Source: Kwoniella bestiolae CBS 10118
Lineage: Eukaryota; Basidiomycota; Tremellomycetes; Tremellales; Cryptococcaceae
Assembly (NCBI RefSeq): GCF_000512585.2
Contig: NC_089247.1
Span: 1,426,001 to 1,490,000, forward strand
Direction: 5' to 3'
DNA length: 64,000 bases
Shown here: in pieces, positions 1 through 13,693 of the stretch
Numbering within the stretch: position 1 is the stretch's first letter
Layout: every line of letters starts with the position of its first letter
Position numbers and translations under genes: made by a program
The notes under the pieces: generated by a model
Database searches by the model: none
Told to the model about the DNA's origin: nothing
Seen by the model: only the letters and a program-made list of their open reading frames with translations

Positions 1-3000
1 TTGGTGGATACCCATGCTTCTGCTCGTCTGATTCGGGCAGTCTCCTCTCGGTCCGTCGGATCATGTTTCTTGGAAAGCAATTCGGCTTCTCCCTTCCGCG
101 ACACGACAACCAAAATGTCACCGACATTTCCTACGTGGAGGGTTTTGCCAGATAGGTAGACGACCGCACCTGATGAACCAGTTCGATAGAGCGATCCGAC
201 GGCAGGCGCCCACCCACGGAACATGTCGTCGATACTCGCCATACTTTGAGCGGAACCCTTTCGGGTCTGTCCAGAGGCGAAGCAACTTTCGAACAATCTT
301 CTGTTGACATACAAAAACGTCTTCCGTAACGCATCACCTAGATCTTCCTCTTTCGCTAATTTGCCCAAATGGTGGACCAACTGGCCGGCAAACAAATCTT
401 GAAGCATTTTCGGGAATCTACCACCATGGAAACTCAGATTGGTTCCGCCGAACATCCCAAAAAGACATTCATCGCCTTTACCCCGGAAGTTGGGCACAAC
501 CAAATCAAACATCGCGAGATGTTCGTTGGTACCTAGCATATCGGAGATTCCATACGCCATGTTGTTGATATCGCTGAAAGACGTTCTCACTCGCTTCTGG
601 TCACTTTCGTCCGGTAAAGATGGGATACGTAGCGTAACATCCATCAGACCGAGAACTCGAAGTTGCGTGAGAGCAGTAAAGTCGGAGAGTTCTTTTCGGA
701 AACTCGACGCATGATTCATCTCCTGCGCTGAGGTAGGTTTGATTTCCAGCCGTTTGTTTCCTGATAAATTGAGGTATCGTAACGCTGTATTCCAGTTCCT
801 ACAAATCAAGTAAGATTAGTTACTACCGACTATATGAGTGATCCAAACTCGACCTACCAGTTCCAATCATAAGGCCAATTCGCAATATTATACTTCAAAA
901 CGTTACTCCCCACATCAAGGTGCTGTAAAGACTTGATCGCACCCAACTCCGAAGGGAGAGTCTGCAGTTTATTCCCATTCAAATGCAATGTCTTTAGACT
1001 AACCAATTTCTCCAGATCTTCAGCCGGGAGACTAGTCAATTTGTTTCCAGAAAGGTACAATGACTCTAATTTACTACAGTGGCCAATCGTATCCGGGGGT
1101 ATCTCGTAGATATCGTTGAAACTGAGATTGACCGTTTTGATGTATGGTAGAGAAGCTACATAGTGGAAGATCTCGTCTGTGATTCTGTTATCTCCCAGAT
1201 ATAGGTGTCTCGCACTCATAGCGATCGGTAATGGTCCGCCCGAAGTTTGTGGAAGCTCAGAGGCAGGTAATCCAGTGACAGCTTCCCAATCTTCAGGTAG
1301 AGGTTCAAACCCTTCTAACAAGTTGGAACTGCAATTCAACGTTTCTAAAGATCCACATCCCCATAATTCCGATCGAAGATTTTTCAGGTTGTTGTTGTGA
1401 AGATTCAAGATTCGAAGCTTTTGTAATTTGCCTAGACCAATGGGTAAATCATTCAACATGTTATCGGTACATGAGAATACTTCGAGGTTCTTCAGTCGGT
1501 CAAGTGTAGAAGGTAGACGGGTGAATTGATTGAAGTTCAAATTCAACTTGACAAGATTGATCAATCCGCTGAAAGCTTCATCGGCGAGTGTCGAGATTTT
1601 ACCATGCGACAAATCGAGGTTGGTCAGGTTGTAAGTGACCATGGCCATATTGGGTTGAGGAGCGAGCGTGAATCGCGTAATCGAGTTATGAGGTACACTG
1701 AACTGGCGGACATTTGCTCCGATCTGAGCATCAAGAGTGACAATGTTGTTGTAATCCGCTTGAAGAGTCGCCAGATTTGGTAAAGCATATACCGCAGTCA
1801 AATCGGTAAGCTTGTTTCTCCTGACATCCAGAATCCGCAGGTTGAGCAAAGTACTAAAAGAAGGCGGGAAGCTGGTCAACTCATTACTGAAAAGCGCGAG
1901 TCGTTCGAGCGACTTCAGATCGGACATCTTCGAAGGTAATTCGGTGATATTGTTGAACGACAGATCCAAGTCGACCAAATTCGACATCTCGCAAACTACC
2001 GATGGGAAGGTCTCGAATTTATTATTGGAGATATTGAGGTATTTGAGAGCTTTCATTTGGGCGAAGTAGCTTGGCATCGAAGTAAGCTTGTTGTTCTGCA
2101 CTTTGAGGGATACAAGGGTTTCGACTTCGTTCAACGGCACAGATTCCAACTCGGAAATTCGATTACAAGAAACATCCAGTCTTGCCAAAGTCGTACTCGC
2201 TCGAATGTTGTTGGGTACCCTCTTCAGCGCCATGTTGGACATTCTCAGCTCCTTCAGACCGGTACAGGCTTGGATGAAATCCAAGGGAATATCCGTCATG
2301 GGGTTCGCCGATACGTTGAGGATGATGATATTATGCGCGTGAAGATGCAGGAAGATGGGGATTGTTTGGAGATCTCGTCTAGCAACGTCGATAAATTCGA
2401 AGGAGTCGTACGAACTTTCTTCCTCGGGATTCATGATGGGCAAGGCTGGCGTCTGATAGATGAATCGACAAAGGATACCCATATCATCTTTACCAATTTC
2501 TTCGGGATGTTCAGCTTCAGTATAACCAGCCTGCAGCAGTCGTCGATGCTGAATGGCGATAGGCTTCTCGGAGGGGAGCAGCAAACGATCTATCCGATCA
2601 TAGTGAGCCAGAGGTAATTATCAAAATCAAGCACCATGACCCACCTTGACCTCTCTCCCGCAGGTACAACTTCATACTCGTCGTGATCTTCTTCCCTGGT
2701 GGAGCCTCATTCTGACCAGATAACATACTGATGAACTCTGCAGTGGAAGTGGTGATCGGTAGGTGGTGCACAGTGTATGAGCCGTCGGAACGATAGATAC
2801 GTATCCAGTGCTAACGAATGATGAGGAAATCAGTATATGAACGTGGTAGAAAGGGGGAGGGAGACGCACCACAGCAGCAGCAGCATGCACACTACCACTC
2901 GTACCAGGTCTACCATCCTTTGATTTCGCAGCAGTCGATGGTCGTCCACTAGCGGTCTTACCTCGTTTCCCACCTTGTCCCGTACTTGGTCTTCCACTTG

Positions 3001-5750
3001 AGGTCCTGGATTTAGACCCTGATTGAGATGATTTGAATCCGAACGGAGGTGGTTTCTTCGCTCCGGTAGGTGATAGCGTAGGCGATCTAGGTCCACTCGA
3101 AGTCGTACTGGGACTTCGGAGGTTTTCCACGCCACCCGACGATCTGCCATTGGCAGTAGCAGTGACGTTGGAAGTATCACCTTCCCACTGATCATTACCC
3201 TCTGATTCGGACGAGCTTGACTGTCCGTCAGATTCCTCTTCATCGCCTTCTACACCCCACGATTCAGGTGCGGCCCAAGCAGCAGCGGAAGTTGCCATGT
3301 GGGACGGCAAGGCAGATATCGAAGCTGTCATCTCGGCTGTGGTGCTTTCAGAGGGTTTACGTGATTCCGGGATCGCTCCAGCGGGACCATCGTCAGATAT
3401 CGGCGGTAGGGATCTGGCAGAACCGAAAGGATCGTTGAATACAGTATGACTTGATGATCCCCCAGCTGCCCAAGAAGGAGCGATGGGATTTTGCCATGCG
3501 GACCCTTCGACAGGTTCACTGTTATCTGAATCGATCGATCCCATCTTCATATTTCGTAGTTGAGATGGTCTTCTGGGTTGAGTTGTGGGAGGTAAAGCAT
3601 GTCTTGGAGAGAGTGTATGCGGTGAAGGTGGAGTAGCGGGTTTGTTGGCGTCCAACGACCCAACTGAGCTTCCAGTGGAGAAGGGATTTCTCACAAACGG
3701 GCCTGATACCCTTTCTGCTTCACCGACCACATTCCTACCAGTTGGAGGAGGTTGGCCAGAGGAACCATTAGACCCGCTGGATTCGCCGCCGCTGACGGTA
3801 GTAGCGAAACTACTTGTTTGGGCAAGGGCATCTTCCATCGACATCGATCCAGCATTGGAATCGGTCGTGGCTGTCGTACCGGAATTATGCGTGGTAGTCG
3901 GAGGTCGAGCAAAAGTAGGTTGTACACCCGATTTGGTAGGATCGACGATACCTTCCATATCGTCAAGGTTCATATCGAGATGGAAGGGTGTTTCAGCAAT
4001 TTCCTGCAATGGTGAGATGGCCCCTTCGGATATATAGTTTGATCCTTGACGGAAGTTCCGGCCATAAGAGTCTGAGGGACCTCGATCACCAGGTGATAAC
4101 CCACCATAATTGGCGCTGATCATAGATGTTATAGAAGGTGAATTAGATATCCTCGAGCTTGTTGATCCTGCAGAACCTCTGTTTATAGTTTCAGGAGGTT
4201 GGAAATCCGGTACAGTGCCTGTGTGAGTGGTGTGTATTGTCAGCAAATCTCAATTATTAAGTGTAGATTGTGACCAGCTTACCGAGAGATATGCTAGGAC
4301 CGGTCCGTCTTTTCAATAATCCACCCAAGAAACCCTTCTTCTTCTCATTCCCTTGACCACCTGAACCGCTAGTGGAACTAGCAGTACTTCCGAATCTCCC
4401 AACTCTGGTAGTCCCATGTGATTTATTCGATTGGGAAGATGAAGACTGATTGGTCGCCGTGTCGAATTTAGGTGAATTATCTCTATTCGATCTCTGGTTC
4501 GCCGAGAGAGTCTGTAAACTATCATTCGAGCTCGTTCGCTGTCTTGATCCACCCTCAATGATACTACTTCCAGAAGATGCCAAAGGGGTCTGTTGCAGTA
4601 TCTGGGTAGATATGGAAGTATGTGACGTGTTTCTGGAACTTGGTCCCATCTCGTTGGGAACCTCTACAGGGGTTGTAGGTTGTCTTCTGATTTTAGGTAA
4701 GGAAGGTACCGAGGAGAAATGGTTCAACACATTTGATGCTTTTCTAGAGGAAGAGTCCTTCTCGCGTAGGGTCGCAGCTGGTCCTCTGCCGCTTGTTGAA
4801 CGTTCGATCTCTGGAGGAGGTAATTGAGGGATAGCGGTGGTAGAGGAAGAAGCGGACGAAGGTGAACTATCGTCCATCAACCATGGCGCTATATTCGGTG
4901 CAGCCTGGGAGGTAGATGGATTCACACTTGTACTTCCATGTCTTCCTTGGTTGTTCGCGTTGGCATCCGGATCAAGTATATCGTCCATACCACCTTCGAA
5001 ACCTTCACCAAACGTGTTTCCTCCCCCACCGGCAAACGAACCCATGACGACACCAGGGTATGTCTGAGATGTCTGGGTGTTCCGTGATGGATGAGGTAAC
5101 ATGAATGGAGGTTCTTCTCCCAGTCTCTTAGCCAGGGGTGATACCTTTCCGAGGTTCCTAGATGGAAGGGGTGGATCCAATATACTATCCCTCCTACCAT
5201 CCTCATCATCTTCCAGATCTTCGAATTCCCCGTCCTCATCTTCTCCCTGTATTACGACAGTTTCAGTACCGATATTAGGCGAGGCGGCAGGCGAAGACGA
5301 AAATACATTCTGCTCTTTGAGTGTCCTCGATCGTCTCTTCTCGGAATCTTCCATCCTCGCACTTGAGCTTCCATTCCTAGCTCGGGGGGAATGTTTCTTA
5401 CTCTGTCCAACAGAGGATGAAGGTCTAGGTGTAGATGACTGAGATGACTTTATACGCGATAGCTCATTGATAGACGGATCGTCTAAATGCCTTCGTTTCT
5501 TTTCGGGTGAATCGTGTGGATGGGGGTTGGATGGGTCATAGTCGATCTGTGAGTCTTGGCTGTGACGATGCTTAGATGTAGAGATGGGTTGACCCAGTTG
5601 AGCGGAATAGGTTGATGCGGGAGATTCGTGGATGACAGGGTTGGGATTGGGGTTAGACATGGTGCTGGAATCTAGTTCATTATTGTTTGTTTGTGGTTGA
5701 GGTTGATTGGGAGTGGGATTTGATAATGTTTGTCTACGGAAGATTGCCAT
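1..5750 (-). CDS. CAC1: Adenylate cyclase (Cyr1/Cac1-type), N-terminal part, truncated by window edge
   Basis: Makes cAMP from ATP downstream of Ras and G-alpha in the cAMP/PKA pathway. Exons (minus): 4283-5750, 2870-4218, 2645-2810, 858-2589 and 1-798, giving 1,837 codons without a stop. Order of parts: about 940 residues of Ser/Thr/Pro-rich low-complexity sequence starting MAIFRRQTLSNP; a short Ras-association-like segment (after 2810) containing VHWIRIYRSDGSYTVHHLP; about 570 residues of leucine-rich repeats; then the start of a PP2C-like domain (KHDPTDREETARIRRAEAWVS at the edge). This LRR-PP2C order is diagnostic of fungal adenylate cyclases. The catalytic domain must lie beyond position 1. 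All introns have GT-AG ends and keep frame. An in-frame ATG at about 5660 is an alternative start. The assignment is secure; the symbol follows Cryptococcus usage. Confidence 0.93.
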
Positions 5751-6823
5751 TGATCATATGGCACAAGTGGGTGAGTGGATGGGTAGGGTAGTAACCAATC
5801 GTGCGTCTTGCGCGGTGAGTAGTACGCCGTGCCCCCTTCCGTTTTGGTGATATCTGATGGGTGTTTCTGTTTCTGTTTCTGTTTTGAAAAAGAGCGTGTA
5901 ACGTGGAGTAACAGGTTGATCTCTACGTGTTTGTCGGGTGTTATATGTGTGTTACGCCGTATGCTGGATGATGAACTACTGATGGTGTGGATGGTGATAG
6001 CAGTGACAATGATGATAATGATAATGTACAGATGGGTAGGATCTCCTGCAGAGTGAGCAGTAGTAAGTAGTATATTAGATAGGGACGAGTTTAATGGGGT
6101 GTGAGTGTGTGATATGTGAGTGTGTGATATGTGAGTGTGTGATGTGTGATCGGCAAATCCAGTAATAGACGATAGATGGCACTCACCCACTCACCCATCA
6201 ATTTGATCCCGTCGTCGTTGTCCTTAATTCGCGTCTATCCTGAGCATTTTAAAGAGATGAAAAAGAGTGAGGTAATAATTTCAATTCCAATTTCTATTTC
6301 TTGTTCTGATCGACATGACATGATCGCCCTTTCACTCTCGAGAGATCAAAAGGTACGGGGTGCAGATCATGTACGAATTTGATGCATGCATAGCGCGAGT
6401 AGTCCAGCCCCAGACTGAGATCTGTCAGAATATATATGACCATTACCCAATAAGTACGATCTTGCTATATAGAGTGAGTTGGTCATAGTTTGCACCAATT
6501 CAGGGTCCAATAGGTGTGTGTGTGTGTGTTTCGATGGGGTTGTAACCAGGTACAGATTGCGTGGCGTTTGTCCATTTTCACTTTACTTTATACTTTTTTT
6601 CACTCTCTTTGCTCTGCTCGATGAACAAACCGAGGTACACTTCGGTGATTGGTATGGTATATATAGAGTAGTGATACAGTATGCTCTAGTAGGTATAGTG
6701 CATAGTCGAGAACGCAAGGAAGACATGTGCACAATCGCACGTTGCTTGAAATTATTATCCTCAAAAACGATCGACAATCCTTGGAATGCATGGTTATGAA
6801 TGTACTTGAACTACTGCACTTCA
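5751..6823. other. Intergenic: adenylate cyclase upstream region and PWP2 3' flank
   Basis: No convincing gene. It holds a GTTTCT microsatellite (three units near 5863-5880), a 15-bp minisatellite at 6101-6145 and a short GT tract near 6513-6528. The short ORFs here are low-complexity chance frames. Confidence 0.6.
6101..6145. repeat. 15-bp minisatellite, three units
   Basis: Three head-to-tail copies of GTGAGTGTGTGATAT; the third ends GATGT. They lie about 350 bp upstream of the adenylate cyclase start codon, so within its promoter or 5' leader. Copy number could differ between strains. Confidence 0.9.
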
Positions 6824-9800
6824 TCATATATCAACCTCAATACCCAACTCAGCCAATCTATCCTCCCCAATCTTCCCATTGTTAAGTTTATCGTTCCGTT
6901 CAATCTGCGATAATATATAATCCAACGAAAAGTTATTCTGATCGCTCCTACAATCACCAAAAACAGATCACATTAGCAAATCAATTTTGTCGACCGGAGT
7001 ATACATAATCTCAGATCCGTAAACATAAAGGGAAGTGATGATGCCAAACTCACAATTTCGCCACACTCCCCTCCAAATCCATCAACCCCCTAATCAATCC
7101 CCTAACTGTCCCTCCCAACTCCCCTTTATTCTCCTTAACGTACTTCCCATGACTAGTGAGGATAGTCGAGATCCAAAGCAAGTCATACTCCACGTGCGGT
7201 CCCCTCTCCAGATGTCTAGCCACAAACCCAAGGAAGGGGATAATGTATATCTGGGGTAATTGCCTTGCCAGAAGCTTGATAGACGAGGGACTGATTTTCT
7301 CATATACCACGTTAATCAGATTATGTTCGTTAAGCCTCAACGCCATGATCAGCGCTATGAGGTATTCCTCCTCCTGTAATTGCTTGAGGATGTTTTCCGG
7401 GGTGAGGTCGAGCGACAAGTCGAGGGGATCAAAGTTCCGTAGATCATCTAAAGTGTAGATCAATAATCCCTCTGTGGAACAGGCAGCGAATGATCGTCCA
7501 GTCGTAGAGAATCTACAACAATTCGTCTTGACCTCCCTTCTATATTTCCTCTTTGACATGTCCCCCTTGGATGCTCCAGGAAGAGTCTTGTCCAACCTAT
7601 CTTCCAAATCTGAATTATCTCCTTCCTGATCTATCGAATCGATCGGTCCTGCCGCAGTGAGTTTCCGAGAATCCAGTAGTTCCAATGTCCCATCCAGACT
7701 CAGATTCTGCGAGATCTGGAATTTCTTAATCATCACTCCCTCCTGTCTGTCGTATATTATAATATACTTTGATGATCCTCCAGCCAATACGCAAGATCCA
7801 TCGGCAGTATATGTAACAGAGTTGAAATATTTCGACGCAGCGTTGTTCGCAGCTGTAAGTCGATCGTCGGCCTTCCTCCCTCCCGATATATCCCTTCGAC
7901 CCTCTATGACAGATTTGATCTGACCCTCTTCCACGTCGATAAACGACAATTGACCATCCAATGTCGATGCGCAGACTTCTTTCCCATCTGGTCTAAATGC
8001 CAGGGAGGTGGCCTCGCTAGAAAGCGTAATCGGTTCAGTCGCCCTTGACCTTCCAAACACGGACCATAATCTAATCGATCTATCCCAAGACGCAGAGGCC
8101 AGTTGATCCCCCGTAGGTGAAAATGCTAATCCGCATACCGGTGCCTCGTGGCCCGTCAAGATATCCAAGAGCTTTCCAGTCTGCACCGACCACATGTAAA
8201 TTTCGAAAGAGTCTTGAGAACCTGCACAAACCACATCTCCCGATGGGTCTACAGCCAACGACGAGAATTGGACAGGGGTGGGCGAGGTGAACGTCCTGAA
8301 ATTTCTATACCGGACCATATCGTACGCTCTGACCGTTCCGTCCAACGAAGCCGTAAATAATACTTGACCCTGTTTGGCGAATTCCACCGTTGAGACTGAA
8401 GCGGTATGTTCCGGGAAGGTGACAAAGCAGAAACCACTTGAGGCATTCCATATCTTGACTTTCCCATCTTCACCACCAGTAGCTATATTCTGTCCGTCGG
8501 GTGAGAATGACAAAGTGTTCATGTCGTAGTAATGGCCCTGTTGCTTTAAGACGTATGATTCAGATTGCCATTCCCAGACTAGCAATTGTCCCAATTTGGC
8601 AGCACCGAAAGCCAACCATTCTCCTGAAGCAGATACAGCCACAGAAGAGATTTTTTCGTTTGATATCGACAAAGTGTGTACAGAGGTGAAAGATGGCATT
8701 TCCCATAGACCGAACACACCGGTAGAGAATCCGACGATGAGTAGGGAGGATTTAGGGTGGAAGGTTGCGCAAACAACTTTGGTTCCCGGTTGGTTGAAGA
8801 AATGTCGGTTGGATATACCCCATCGAGTGTAGGCTACTGTATGTTCGAGAGCAAGGTTGGCGCCGGACTCTGAAGTCGAAGGGGCGTCTAGGATATCCAT
8901 CTCTACGTCAGAGTCTTCGGCTGATACGCCCCGTTTGGCAGACCAGGCGAAGACGGCTCCATCCCGAGAGACGGTGTAGATCTATGGACTTGATCAGCTT
9001 GCTTCATATGTTCAAGCACTGGTCAGTGAACTCACGGTCTTCTCGTCTTCTGAGAAGAAAGCACTGATCACAATATCTCTATGTCCAGCGAATTGTTTGG
9101 GCTTGAACCCTTCTAATGGGTTGAGGGTATATAATCGGGCGGTCATATCTCGAGAGGTGGTGACGAAGTATCTGGAAAGCACACATTAGCACAGATAATC
9201 GAGTAAGTCATCCGCTGAAAAGACGACACAGGAATCGTGCGAGAACTCGTACCCACCTCGAAGTCTTGCTCCAACAAACATACACCACCTCATCATGATG
9301 TCCCGTATATTCCCTATGCAGCTCAAACGGTGCAAATTCCCTTACGAGATGACTAGGTGTCTTCCACACTTGGATCTTGTGTCCATGAGTTATAGCTATG
9401 TACTTGCCGTCGGGGGAGAATGAGACATGGTTGACCTTGGATTTGAATGAGATATGATGGAGGACAGTTCCCTTTCGGAAATGGACGAGGAGGGCTCTTC
9501 CGTCTGTATTCCAGCGGGTCAGCAGTCAGCCTCTTCTTTACAGAACAACACAAATGGTAGAAGTCAAAGATGGTCTCACCTTCATCTATAGACATCAGGA
9601 CATTCCCATCAGGCGACAAAGCTATCGAAGAGATGTTCTTTCGATTCTCAAATGGTAATGTTCTTGATTTGTTACTGGGGCAACAGTAACCTGGTCAGCC
9701 CAACGTCTCATGTTCAGAGCAGTATGTCCTCTGGGATACAAGGTAGAGCTTCACTCACTTGACCAGATCAAATACCGAGACTCTATTCCCCACAGGACTC

Positions 9801-9889
9801 AACACCGAATTCCCATCAGGCGTGAAAACCACATTCCCTTGTCTATACACCGTCCCACAAAGGTTCTGAAACTCGAAATTCGATTTCAT
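6824..9889 (-). CDS. PWP2: PWP2 (Utp1), WD40 subunit of the U3 snoRNP / SSU processome
   Basis: Nucleolar WD40 protein of the UTP-B subcomplex, needed for early 18S pre-rRNA processing. Exons (minus): 9759-9889, 9580-9674, 9257-9503, 9036-9171, 7054-8981 and 6824-6947; 886 aa. The N-terminus MKSNFEFQNLCGTVYRQGN and the following SPVGNRVSVFDL are the signature of the family. The body carries a full set of WD repeats (for example FSPDGQNIATGGEDGKVKIW). The C-terminal Utp12-type helical region contains LLARQLPQIYIIPFLGFVA, and the last exon adds LSDQNNFSLDYILSQ. Length matches the roughly 900 aa usual for Pwp2. It is divergently arranged with the coiled-coil gene, 345 bp apart. Confidence 0.95.
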
Positions 9890-10234
9890 CTTGAGGTGTT
9901 CCTACTCTATGGCTTCCTGTCTGGCACGAGCTATATGAGCAAGACGATGTGAGCAGTCGATGATAGGATAGATGCAGATGAGAGAAGAGTGTATCGAAGA
10001 GTAGAACAGCAAATCCAACTTTTGCAACAAAGATATTTTCAGAATGGGAGGTGAGCGGAATCAAATTGAGAGAGTCACTTTCCCACGATTCACCTGTATA
10101 GTATATCTCGCGACTGTCTTCGGGTTGAGTGATGAGCAGACACAAAGATGTAAACAAACATTCATCATCGCACAATGCTCATCTCAGATACATATTCATA
10201 TCGAGAATCACCGCTCACACATCGAACGATAGTC
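9890..10234. promoter_or_regulatory. Divergent promoter region between PWP2 and the coiled-coil gene
   Basis: 345 bp between two start codons on opposite strands, so it must hold both promoters. I see no clear TATA box or other recognised motif. Confidence 0.5.
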
Positions 10235-12666
10235 ATGATGGCTACCACTCATCGTAAGCCACTCGGCACCTCAACAGCCAATAACGTACATCCCGAAAAG
10301 ACGAAACACCACGATGCAGAATATCACCTGAGGAAAGCGCAATCTAACATCCACGAGGAAAAGAGGAAGAGGGCCGAAGCTGAGGGATCAGCCGAAGGGT
10401 GGAAAAGGGATTTAAACTTGTCGAAAAAGGAAGTAGAGAGCTTGAGGAAAGATGTAAGTCGCCTGCGACCTTTCCTCACGTTGAAAGGAGGGGAGAAGCT
10501 GATATCGGATCTGAACTTGACTGGGTAGCTGGAAAGGGCAAAAGCGAAGATAACGAGACGGGATGAAACTATCAAGTCACTCGAGAGTAAAGCTACGACT
10601 ATCGAAAGTCCAAATACAGAGCTGGAGAAGAAGTTGAAAGATTTAGTTGAGAGACATCACTCATCGAAAGCTAAGGTGGGTTATACTCTTTTCGATGATT
10701 ATCAGATCGTTGAGAGAATAGTCTTGATGATACTATGTACACCGAGGATAGTATCATACCCAGATATCAGCATTACAGCTAGAGAATAAGACGATCAAAG
10801 ACCTCCTGACCACTCGAGCTGGAGAGATAGAAGATCTGCAGGCGAAGCAACATGTCTTAGAGGCGGAAAACAGGCATCTCGCTACGCAGGTCGAAACTCT
10901 CAAATCAAATACTGTCGAGCAGAATCACCTGAATCACATATCGAGTAGTACAGCTCGGAAAGAGATAAGGGAACACGAAAACGAGAGGACAGAATGGAAA
11001 GTTGAGAAACACCGCTTAGAAAGACATTTCACCCGGCTGGAAGGTGAAATGGAGATCCTGAAATCGACAATATCACGGGACAAGCAGCGGGAAGAGCGAA
11101 GCAACTCGAAGAAAGGGGAGTTGAATGTTAAGAACCGTGAATTGGAGGAAGCGGTCCAGGATTTGAGAGAAGACCTCAAAGAGCTGAATGAGGTTCAGGC
11201 GGAGAAGGAGAGACTGGAATGTCTATTGCAAGCTGCAAGTACAAGCTATAGAGTATTATATCGAGATTCGGTTCTGAAAGACCGATACCACCAACTTCAA
11301 GTGAGACTTTTCGAGAGTCAAAGCGATGCTTGCCTATGGCAAGAGAAGGCTGAGAGGCTGGAACGGAAAGTCCATTTTCACAAGGAGATCATCCGGGATC
11401 TGCAAGATCAATTGAAGATCTCCAAGGAGGAACGAAAGATGCTCAAGAAGGCTGCCGAAGATTTATCACAAGACAGACACACCCTCCGAGAAGAGCTGTC
11501 CTCGTTCGCTACATGTTACACCCCTTCCGAAGTCATACAACCACTCCAACCACTTCCTATACTACCAGCAATGGATATAGCTACCACACACAACAACCTC
11601 TCAACCTCTCATTTGACCTATCAGCTAAATACAGTACGTCAGGAACACTCCGATCTTCTTCAGGAATACGAAAAGACAAGAGAATCGCTGGTCTCTTCCT
11701 CGACCACCCTGAACGCCCTGCAAAGATCTTTCGCAGAGTTGAAGTCGTCGCATCAGAGCTTAGAAGAAGAGCACGGACCCTGCTCAGGAATGATAGCGGA
11801 ACTTCAACTAGATCTGACAAACACTCGGAGCGAAATCGCAGAATTGACGCAGGAAGTCAAGGTCGCATGTGAAGAGAGGGATACGTCGAATAAACAGGCC
11901 AAGGACGATAGAGAGGCTCTGAAGAGGGCAAATGACTCGGTGATGAGGTCGAAGATGGCTGAAGAAGCTTTGGATGAAGAGGTGAAGCAGTGAGTTTATG
12001 CGTCTCGACATCGAAGATATACAAATCACCCGATTTGGACACATCACCTAAGTGCAGGTATGAGAGTTTCAGAGAGCTGACATTCTATCCCCATCTGTTC
12101 CATAGCCTACAAGAAGCTTACACCGAAGCAGCGAAGTACGAAGACCTCTACCACGATCTCAAAGAGCAATATGACATTTTGGAAGCTCGCGAGGCAGCTG
12201 CAGTGGACGAAGCTGAACGGTTGGGGCTGGAGAATGCAGAATTGGTGGGGCATAACAACGAAGGGCAGAAGATTAATTATGTAGAGGGGGTAAGGAGGGA
12301 GATGGTATTGCTCAAACAGGTGAGTGGGGAGCGTGTTGTTTTTTTGGTATGAGATCGAATGACCTGGAATGATGTTTCGATGGAAAGGATTACAATTGGT
12401 TCGGTAGCTAATTCGCATGTTGAATAAATGAATAGGAATTGGCATCTACAAGACATCTATTGAATGTTTCCAACGACAAAATCGTGAAATTAGAGCACGA
12501 GATCCAAGCCTACACGTCGATTGACCTTCATTCGAATCAAATGGGACTGGGGATGTTGAGGACCAAAGTGACCAGAAGACAACCTGAGAATGGGAGATTG
12601 ACGGTTTCCAGGAATGCGATTGGAGCTGGAAAAGGGAGGAGCGTTTCTGGGCCTGTCTGGAGGTGA
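10235..12666 (+). CDS. Long coiled-coil protein, possibly HMMR/spindle-related
   Basis: Exons: 10235-10453, 10529-10675, 10779-11989, 12106-12319 and 12436-12666; 673 aa. After MMATTHRKPLGTSTANN almost the whole protein is charged heptad-rich coiled coil (E/K/R/Q/L) with a short Pro-containing break near CYTPSEVIQPLQPLPILP. No catalytic motif is visible. The segment NNEGQKINYVEGVRREM followed by more coiled coil faintly resembles the C-terminal part of hyaluronan-mediated motility receptor proteins, which bind spindle or centrosome components; this is a guess from pattern only. An in-frame ATG at 10175 could add 20 residues; I chose 10235 because a second ATG follows at once and the sequence then looks protein-like. 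Splice sites are good and frame is kept. The function is not established. Confidence 0.8.
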
Positions 12667-12888
12667 TCGTCAATATACCTTTCGGTGCACACATTTGGTT
12701 GCTCTAGTTTTTCTTTGTTCCCTCATTTCTGCTATATATCGTTTTATAATCCAATTTTTGCAATGTGCTTTGTAATAACATGTTTGTATGGACTGAAGCT
12801 ATCTTGGGATCATGAAATGCAGTTCGATCGTACCATTCGTTACTTGCTACAAATACAATATGTTTGCCAAATCATTGCAGCCATTCCC

Positions 12889-13693
12889 TCAAATATCTTT
12901 CTTCTCACTCACGTCTACAGACGATGTAGACTTCCGCTGTGCTACTCTGCTCCTCAATCTGAATATCTTATATACCAACCAACCCCATCCTAACCAAATT
13001 ACCAGGGGAGTAACCACCTCCACGAATGGTTGGTGCGAATGTCTACCAGTCGGTAAGGTGATTTGTACAGGTGAGGAACGTATCACGGGAAGCTGCGATT
13101 CCGAGAGCGTATCTGCAAGCCCACCGTTAGCTCAACCCAGATTTACATATCACTGCGTATGATGAAGCTGTCGAGAGTTTGTGGAAGAAGGGCTCACTCG
13201 TATTGCATATCCATCCGCCTCTGATCTCACGGGGGAACAACACCGCCCGTTCACCGTGTTCGAAAGGAACGAGATATCGCCCATGTAATGGGATCTCCAC
13301 TTTCACCTCTTTCTGCACACCTACCTCTTCTATTCTCCCTATTGGACGTTGATTCGGTACATCCACCAGTATATCTAAGACTATCCACCCTTCTTCATCC
13401 TGTATGTAATTGAAGGACGGCCGCTCAATATCGACCTTCACCCTCCCCTTCCCCTTGCCCTGCTCACCCGTTTGACTCAGTGTATAAGAAGATATAGCCG
13501 ATCCTGCAAATTTATCTGCCAGCTCATCGGGATCCAAGAAGAGTTCGTCTGGTAGTATGATTGATACGTGGGCTTTTAAGTTGCATGTGGGCGGTATCAG
13601 GGAAGAAGATGGAGGATTGAGATGTAAGGTTACGGTTGGGTGGAATGAGGGGGACGATTGGGATAGAGTGAGGTCGAGCGGTGGGAGGGACAT
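12889..13693 (-). CDS. PBN1: PBN1/PIG-X-like subunit of GPI mannosyltransferase I
   Basis: Exons (minus): 13198-13693 and 12889-13112; 239 aa. PIG-X/Pbn1 is an ER membrane protein that stabilises the mannosyltransferase adding the first mannose to GPI anchors. The family pattern is present: a beta-rich luminal domain with IPLHGRYLVPFEHGERAVLF followed by GGWIC, then one C-terminal membrane segment (VVTPLVIWLGWGWLVYKIF) and a short basic tail. The first ATG in frame is at 13691-13693; a longer open frame reaches a GTG at 13753 but has no upstream ATG before stops. No clear signal peptide is seen, as in several fungal Pbn1 proteins. Convergent with the coiled-coil gene (222 bp between stop codons). 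Confidence 0.72.

Noticed and set aside
2057..2617. 186-codon ORF on the plus strand
   Set aside because: Antisense to the leucine-rich repeats of adenylate cyclase; the repeat codon pattern leaves the opposite strand open. No family features.
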